From AP-15 sp963701815 (GTDB lineage Bacteria > Pseudomonadota > Alphaproteobacteria > ATCC43930 > CGMCC-115725): 64,000 nucleotides of DNA. A model generated the notes under the pieces. The model ran no database searches, was not told the origin of the DNA, and was given only the letters and a program-made list of their open reading frames with translations. This document shows positions 59,341 through 64,000 of the stretch, piece after piece (the first letter of the stretch is position 1; the number at the start of each line of letters is the position of its first letter). The stretch is taken from contig CAVPBN010000024.1 of assembly GCA_963701815.1 (NCBI GenBank), positions 130,838 to 194,837 on the forward strand. The letters run 5' to 3'. Both the position numbers and the translations under genes were made by a program.

Positions 59341-60042
59341 ATGATCGGTTCGTGCTCAAGCATGCATTTCCGGGTGACAGCGGCTCGTGCGGCGTCCCGC
59401 AGCTTCTTCGCCAAAGCGATGCTCGGCGTCGGCGTCATCCTCCTCGCCGCCGTGCCGGTCGGGCGGCCGGCGATGGCCCAGAGCGGCCATCAATTCGCCT
59501 ATTGCAGCGGTTATTTCGCGCTGTGCGCGGCCTCGACCTGCCAGCCGACCGGACGGAAGATCAAGGTCAAGGTCACCGGCGGCGGCACCGCCCTTTTCCC
59601 GGAGGCGAATTGCACTTGTCCAATTTTCTCCGGTCAGGGGGTCGCTGACCTCGCCGGCGGCAACATGAAGGGCTCCTGCGAGCCGCCGAAGGCGCCGGAC
59701 GGGACGGTCGGGATCTGGTCCTATTACGCCGCGCACTCGCATATCGCGCAGGAGATCACCGGCTGGGTCGCGACCGGTCCCAAGGCTCTGGCGCCGCCGC
59801 AATTCTGCCCCAAGAACCTCAATCTCGGCGCGACCAGCGCCAACTGCTTCAGCTTCGCCTGCGATAAGCAGACCTATATCAACGGTGTGCCGGTGGCGAC
59901 CTGCCATTGCCCGATCGGCAAATCATTCGACGGCACACCGGTTGCGCCGCACACGACGTTCTACACCCAGGCCGGTCAGAGCGATCCGGCCATCTGCCCG
60001 ATGCATCCCGTTTCGGGAACGATTACGACGCCGCTCCCTTGA
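59341..60042 (+). CDS. secreted cysteine-rich hypothetical protein
   Basis: The ATG at 59341 follows GGGAGCAGCAAG; a later ATG at 59365 is also possible. A signal peptide (FFAKAMLGVGVILLAAVPVG) precedes a mature protein of about 190 residues with many cysteines in pairs (CSGYFALC; CTCPIFSG; CHCPIGKSFDG) and repeated glycines. Periplasmic or extracellular disulfide folding is likely. I do not recognise the family. CTCPIF and CHCPIG look like two related turns. Confidence 0.65.
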   Translation: MIGSCSSMHFRVTAARAASRSFFAKAMLGVGVILLAAVPVGRPAMAQSGHQFAYCSGYFALCAASTCQPTGRKIKVKVTGGGTALFPEANCTCPIFSGQGVADLAGGNMKGSCEPPKAPDGTVGIWSYYAAHSHIAQEITGWVATGPKALAPPQFCPKNLNLGATSANCFSFACDKQTYINGVPVATCHCPIGKSFDGTPVAPHTTFYTQAGQSDPAICPMHPVSGTITTPLP

Positions 60043-60210
60043 ACCCGGGCGGTGCGATGCCGATGGACGGTCCCGGTCCGTCGGCCGCAGCGCACCGCCG
60101 ACCCGAATAACCCGGCGCCGAATGTCGGTCCTCTCGGCAAACCTCGGAGCTTGACGCCCGCGAGGCATCATGGCCACGCTTGCCGACCCGGCGGAGCGCA
60201 GGAGGGGACG

Positions 60211-61272
60211 ATGGAATTCGGCATTTTCAACCTGATGGGGTCGCGCGACCCGGCAAAGCCGACAGCGGAGGTTTTTGCCGAGGTGGCGGAGCAGACCCGG
60301 CTTGCCGACGAACTCGGCTACACGATCGCCTGGTTCGCCGAGCACCATTTCTCGAATTACTGCCTGTGCGCGTCGCCGTTGATGCTGGTCGCGCATTGCG
60401 CCTCGATCACCAAAAAGATCCGGCTCGGCACCGCGGTCGTAGTATTGCCGCTCTACAACCCGGCACGGCTCGCGGCCGAGATCGCCACCGCCGACGCATT
60501 GTCGAACGGGCGGCTGATGCTCGGCGTCGGCGCCGGCTACCAGCCCTACGAATTCGAGCGGTTCGGCGTCGACATCAACAGCAATCTGGAGATGACCGAG
60601 GAATTCTGCGACATCCTCGACCGCGCCTTTTCCCAGGATTTTTTCAGCTACGACGGCAAGCACTACCGCATCCCGCAGACCCACATCCCGGCCCGGCCGG
60701 TGCAGCAGCCCTTGCCGATCTACGTCGCCGGCCATACCGAGGCGATGTTCCGCGCCGCGGCGCGGCATGGCTATCGGGTGCTGTCGTCCGGCCGAGTCGG
60801 AGGTGCGGCGTTGCTGGCTGAGCAATACCAGGTCATCAAACAGGCATACGCGGCCGAGGGCGTGCCACTGGCGAACGCCCAGATCACCGTCAACCGCTTC
60901 TGCCACATCACCGACAGCAAGGAGGAGGGCTTGCGCTTCGCCGAGAACGCGCGCTACCAGTCGCGGCTGGCCTCGAGCCTGCGGCGGCGGCAGGAGGTCA
61001 TGCAGGGCACGGTGCTGGTCGACGTGCCGTTCCCCGACGAGCCCTCGCTCGAACAGATCCGCGACGATCTCCTGATCGGCGACGTCGAGACCGTGGCCGA
61101 GAAACTGGCCGCGGAGATCCGCGCCACCGACCCGGCCCATATGTGCTTTTCGTTCAAGGTCGGCTCGACCCCGCACCAAGCGGCGATGCGCTCGATGGAA
61201 CTGATGATCGGGGAGGTCAGGCCGCGGGTCGAGCGGGCATTCGGCCGGCCGAGCCGCCACGCCGCGGAATAA
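60211..61272 (+). CDS. luciferase-like (LLM class) flavin-dependent oxidoreductase
   Basis: This intact 353-residue protein is preceded by AGGAGGGGACG. Its family marks are MEFGIFNLMGSRDPAKP, YTIAWFAEHHFSNYCLCASP, RLGTAVVVLPLYNPARLA and LMLGVGAGYQPYEFERFG. It resembles the operon-borne enzyme at 22376 but is a separate type. It would use reduced flavin and O2; the substrate is unknown. It is followed after 33 nt by another member of the superfamily. Confidence 0.85.
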   Translation: MEFGIFNLMGSRDPAKPTAEVFAEVAEQTRLADELGYTIAWFAEHHFSNYCLCASPLMLVAHCASITKKIRLGTAVVVLPLYNPARLAAEIATADALSNGRLMLGVGAGYQPYEFERFGVDINSNLEMTEEFCDILDRAFSQDFFSYDGKHYRIPQTHIPARPVQQPLPIYVAGHTEAMFRAAARHGYRVLSSGRVGGAALLAEQYQVIKQAYAAEGVPLANAQITVNRFCHITDSKEEGLRFAENARYQSRLASSLRRRQEVMQGTVLVDVPFPDEPSLEQIRDDLLIGDVETVAEKLAAEIRATDPAHMCFSFKVGSTPHQAAMRSMELMIGEVRPRVERAFGRPSRHAAE

Positions 61273-61305
61273 CCGTCAGCCCGCGTATTCTGCGAGGTCG
61301 GATAC

Positions 61306-62160
61306 ATGGAAATCGGCGCTGCGATCTTCTTCACCGACTATTCGATCGCGCCGACCGAATTGGCGCCGGCGCTCGAAGAACGCGGTTTCAACTCGCTGTG
61401 GGTGGCCGAGCATTCGCACATCCCGGTCACCCGCCGCTTCAGCCTGCCCGGCGGCATGGAATTGTCGAAGCAGTATTACGACGTGATGGACCCGTTCGTC
61501 ACGTTGAGCGCGGCGGCGGCGGTCACCAGGCGGCTCAAGCTCGGCACCGCCGTCTGCCTGGTGATCCAGCGCGACACCATTCAGACGGCGAAATCGGTCG
61601 CCTCGCTCGACCGGGTGTCGAACGGCCGCTTCCTGTTCGGCATCGGCTGCGGCTGGAACGCCGAGGAGATGGAGGACCACGGCACCGTCTACGAAACCCG
61701 CACGCTGAAGATGCGCGAGCAGATCGAGGCGATGAAAGAGATCTGGACCAAGGACAAGCCCGAATACCACGGCAAAATCGTCGACTTTCCCCCGATGACG
61801 ACTTGGCCCAAGCCGGTACAGAAACCGCATCCGCCAGTCATCGTCGGCGGCGCCTTCCGCCTCGCTGCGCGGCGTGCGATCCGCTATGGCGACGGTCTGT
61901 TGCCGCAGGCGCCGAATGCCGGCTCGGGCAGTCCGCAGGAGTTCATGCCGCAATTGCGCCGGATGGCCGAGCAGGCCGGCCGCGATCCGCAATCCCTGTC
62001 GGTGACATTGGGCGGCGCTGCCGAAGACATCGATTTATTGAAGCGCAACCGCGACCTCGGCGTCACCCGCATGAACATCCGCCTGCCGCCGGCCGGGAGA
62101 GACGAGATTCTGCCATTGCTCGACCGCTGGGCAAAGCTGGTCCGCCAACTCGCCGCCTGA
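61306..62160 (+). CDS. F420-type luciferase-like oxidoreductase
   Basis: This intact 284-residue protein reads EIGAAIFFTDYSIAPTELAP, SLWVAEHSHIPVTR, LKLGTAVCLVIQRDTI and FLFGIGCGWNAEEMEDHG, with VIVGGAFRLAARRAIRYGDG. The short form matches the F420-dependent LLM subfamily often seen in actinobacteria and proteobacteria; flavin use instead is possible. GCGAGGTC lies before the ATG. It probably shares an operon with the gene at 60211. Confidence 0.83.
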   Translation: MEIGAAIFFTDYSIAPTELAPALEERGFNSLWVAEHSHIPVTRRFSLPGGMELSKQYYDVMDPFVTLSAAAAVTRRLKLGTAVCLVIQRDTIQTAKSVASLDRVSNGRFLFGIGCGWNAEEMEDHGTVYETRTLKMREQIEAMKEIWTKDKPEYHGKIVDFPPMTTWPKPVQKPHPPVIVGGAFRLAARRAIRYGDGLLPQAPNAGSGSPQEFMPQLRRMAEQAGRDPQSLSVTLGGAAEDIDLLKRNRDLGVTRMNIRLPPAGRDEILPLLDRWAKLVRQLAA

Positions 62161-62337
62161 TATACAGGGCAGGGCCGCGTCGCGATGCCCACCCGATCGC
62201 CGCGCCGCCGGTCGCCGTCGGCGCTCGCCCTTGCGCGGCCGGGTGGAGCTGCCGTCAATCCAAAATCGGCAGAAAATGGCCGGGCCCCGACCGGCCGACT
62301 GCCGAGGACCGTGCCCGGGCTACCAAGCGTGCTCGGG

Positions 62338-62794
62338 CTACCAAGTGAGAAAGAAGCCGATATCGCCCGGCATTCCCCCCGGAAATTCGAGGATTTCAGC
62401 CTTCAGCCCGAACCCGAGCGCCCTCAGGTGATCCCGCCAGAATTCGTAACCGAGCTTCGGGTCGACCCTCCAAAGTGTTTTCCCATTCCGGAAGCGAGTT
62501 GTTGATCCTTCGGCCGCCGTCGCTGCACATGGAATTTGGAAAGCGATAGATCTGAACCTGGCTCTCCCCGCGCTCGGCGGCCCGGCTGACGAGCTGCATA
62601 ATCAGTTCCATCAGCTGCTCCGGCGTCCTCGCCGGAGGCTTGCGAAATTCCTCCATCACCGCCTTTTGTTTATCTTCCTGCTCCTTCATACGGCGCATTT
62701 CCTCGGCGGCCTTCGCAGCCTCGCGCTCAGCCATGCGGCGCCGAAGCTCAGCGGCGGAAAGATTGCCGCTCGTCGTGCTGCGATTTTCGGACAT
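62338..62794 (-). CDS. small coiled-coil hypothetical protein (frameshifted)
   Basis: The ATG at 62794 follows GAGGGAGCC. The product has a long charged helix (AAELRRRMAEREAAKAAEEM and onward) and then a compact part (TPEQLMELIMQLVSRAAERG; QIYRFPNSMCSDGGRRINN). After a shift near 62470 it continues GYEFWRDHLRALGFGLKAEI and stops at 62338. The gene follows ackA by 22 nt on the same strand. I do not recognise the family; the tail looks like a small enzyme or binding domain. Confidence 0.6.
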
Positions 62795-62816
62795 GGCTCC
62801 CTCGCTTTCCAACCCT

Positions 62817-64000
62817 TCAGCTTCCGACCAGTGCGCGGGCGTGGCGGGCGATCATCAGGTTCTCGTCGGTCTTGATCACATATGCCGCGACGCGGCTGCC
62901 CGGCGTGCTTATGCGCACCTTATGTTCCCGGTTGGCCGCTTCGTCCAGGTCCACCCCCAGCCACGCGCACGCGCGGCAGATGGCGCCGCGCACCGGCGCC
63001 GCATTCTCGCCGATCCCGGCCGTGAACACAATTCCGTCGAGGCCCCCGAGCGCGGCCGCCAGCGAGGCGATGTGGCCGGCAACGCGATAGCAGAACACCT
63101 CGATCGCAAACCGCGCACGAGGATTGTCGCTGGCCAGGAGCTCGCGAAAATCGGACGAGATGCCCGACAGCCCCAGCACGCCGGAGCGCTTGTACAGGAG
63201 GTCGACCAGCTCATCAGCCGACATCCCTTTCTGCTGAATGAGATGCAGCACGACGCCGGCGTCGAGTTCGCCGCAACGGGTGCCCATCGGCAACCCGTCG
63301 AGAGCCGTGAACCCCATCGTCGTAGCGAGCGACACTCGGTCCCGCAGCGCGCAGGCCGAGCAGCCATTGCCGAGATGCGCTACGACAACGCGGCCATTGG
63401 CGATTTCGGGCGCCCGCTCCGGCAGGATCGAGGCAATGTATTCGTAGGAGAGCCCATGAAAGCCGTAGCGCCGGATACCTTCCTCATAGAACGAATAGGG
63501 CAGGGCGAAGGCCTGCTCGACCTCCGGCGCCGTGCGGTGAAAGGCGGTATCGAAGCATGTCACTTGCGGCAATTCGGGATTGAGGCGAAGCGCCATCTTG
63601 ATGGGCGCGAGGTTGTGCGGCTCGTGCAATGGCGCCAACGGCACCAGCGCCTCCAACTCGGCGATCAATTCGGGCGTGACGCGGGCCGGTCGCGAGTAAT
63701 GGAGGCCGCCATGGACGACGCGATGGCCGAGCGCCGCCAGCCGCCGGTCGCCCAGCCGTTCCCTGGCCCACGGCAATATCGCAGGGAGCACCTCGCTGGG
63801 CACGCTCGGCGGTTTCCGACCCAAATCCGGCGTGGCGAGCTTTTCGCCATCGGGCCCGACGGCGCTCGCCGAAGGACGCGCGCCGATGCCATCGACTTGC
63901 CCGCTCAGAATTCTCCGCTCGCCTTCGTAAAAGCTGAATTTGAGCGAGGAGGAGCCGGCATTGATCACGCCGATCAGCGGCCCTGCGGCTGTTGTGTTCA
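62817..64000 (-). CDS. ackA: acetate kinase AckA (5' end one base outside the window)
   Basis: All family landmarks are present: VINAGSSSLKFSFYEG, GHRVVHGGLHYS, TCFDTAFHRTAPEVE, RYGFHGLSYEYI, VAHLGNGCSACALRD, TALDGLPMGTRCGELDAGV and FTAGIGENAAPVRG. About 394 residues. The frame runs to the last base: TGAACACAACAGCC needs one more A for an ATG start. It interconverts acetate and acetyl phosphate with ATP. A phosphotransacetylase or phosphoketolase would be expected upstream, beyond this window. Confidence 0.93.
   Translation of the reverse strand, partial: NTTAAGPLIGVINAGSSSLKFSFYEGERRILSGQVDGIGARPSASAVGPDGEKLATPDLGRKPPSVPSEVLPAILPWARERLGDRRLAALGHRVVHGGLHYSRPARVTPELIAELEALVPLAPLHEPHNLAPIKMALRLNPELPQVTCFDTAFHRTAPEVEQAFALPYSFYEEGIRRYGFHGLSYEYIASILPERAPEIANGRVVVAHLGNGCSACALRDRVSLATTMGFTALDGLPMGTRCGELDAGVVLHLIQQKGMSADELVDLLYKRSGVLGLSGISSDFRELLASDNPRARFAIEVFCYRVAGHIASLAAALGGLDGIVFTAGIGENAAPVRGAICRACAWLGVDLDEAANREHKVRISTPGSRVAAYVIKTDENLMIARHARALVGS

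Overview
This window is high-GC DNA and looks alphaproteobacterial. The haem block hemD - mitofilin-like protein - hemY is typical of that class, as are TRAP transporters, a vapBC pair, TauD/TfdA dioxygenases and the GH13-GlgE fusion. The order cannot be fixed; a Rhodospirillales or Hyphomicrobiales relative is plausible. Most genes lie on the minus strand in tightly packed runs with short gaps or ATGA overlaps. About half of the larger genes are interrupted by 1-nt shifts, often in short homopolymers or GC runs, after which the same protein continues in another frame. I annotate these as whole CDSs with the breaks noted. Long-read indel errors are the simplest explanation, but true decay cannot be excluded.

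Layout. 1-10 kb: a DUF1194 protein, a secreted protein, an MFS transporter, VapBC, a winged-helix/TPR regulator, a cupin, a YHS protein, and one largely preserved plus two decayed copies of an FMN-dependent alpha-hydroxyacid oxidase, one of which carries a decayed vapBC inside it. 10-15.1 kb: a minus-strand operon with E1 alpha and beta of a 2-oxoacid dehydrogenase, two TauD/TfdA dioxygenases and an amidohydrolase. 15.2-18.4 kb: a lower-GC island with a translationally coupled three-gene cassette (HEPN-like small protein, KGGVGR-variant ParA/MinD-like ATPase, P-loop ATPase). I consider this the best candidate for an undescribed system. 18.5-28.8 kb: a four-gene catabolic operon (luciferase-like monooxygenase, serine hydrolase, a duplicated SHGG-motif protein, a ThDP enzyme), divergent from a TRAP transporter with tandem DctP genes and a DctQM fusion, then an aldo/keto reductase.

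29-49.3 kb: nine minus-strand genes for trehalose and alpha-glucan metabolism, in transcription order otsB, otsA, a GH13-GlgE fusion, treS-maltokinase, glgB, glgX, treZ, malQ, treY. OtsAB makes trehalose from sugar phosphates. TreS-Mak converts trehalose to maltose 1-phosphate. GlgE and GlgB build branched glucan from it. GlgX, MalQ and TreYZ take the glucan back to trehalose.

49.5-64 kb: a second ThDP enzyme, tRNA-Thr(CGT), hemY/mitofilin/hemD, a divergent SIMPL-thiE pair, a GNAT protein, a gene-poor stretch with secreted proteins, two luciferase-like oxidoreductases, a small coiled-coil protein and acetate kinase, which runs off the right end.
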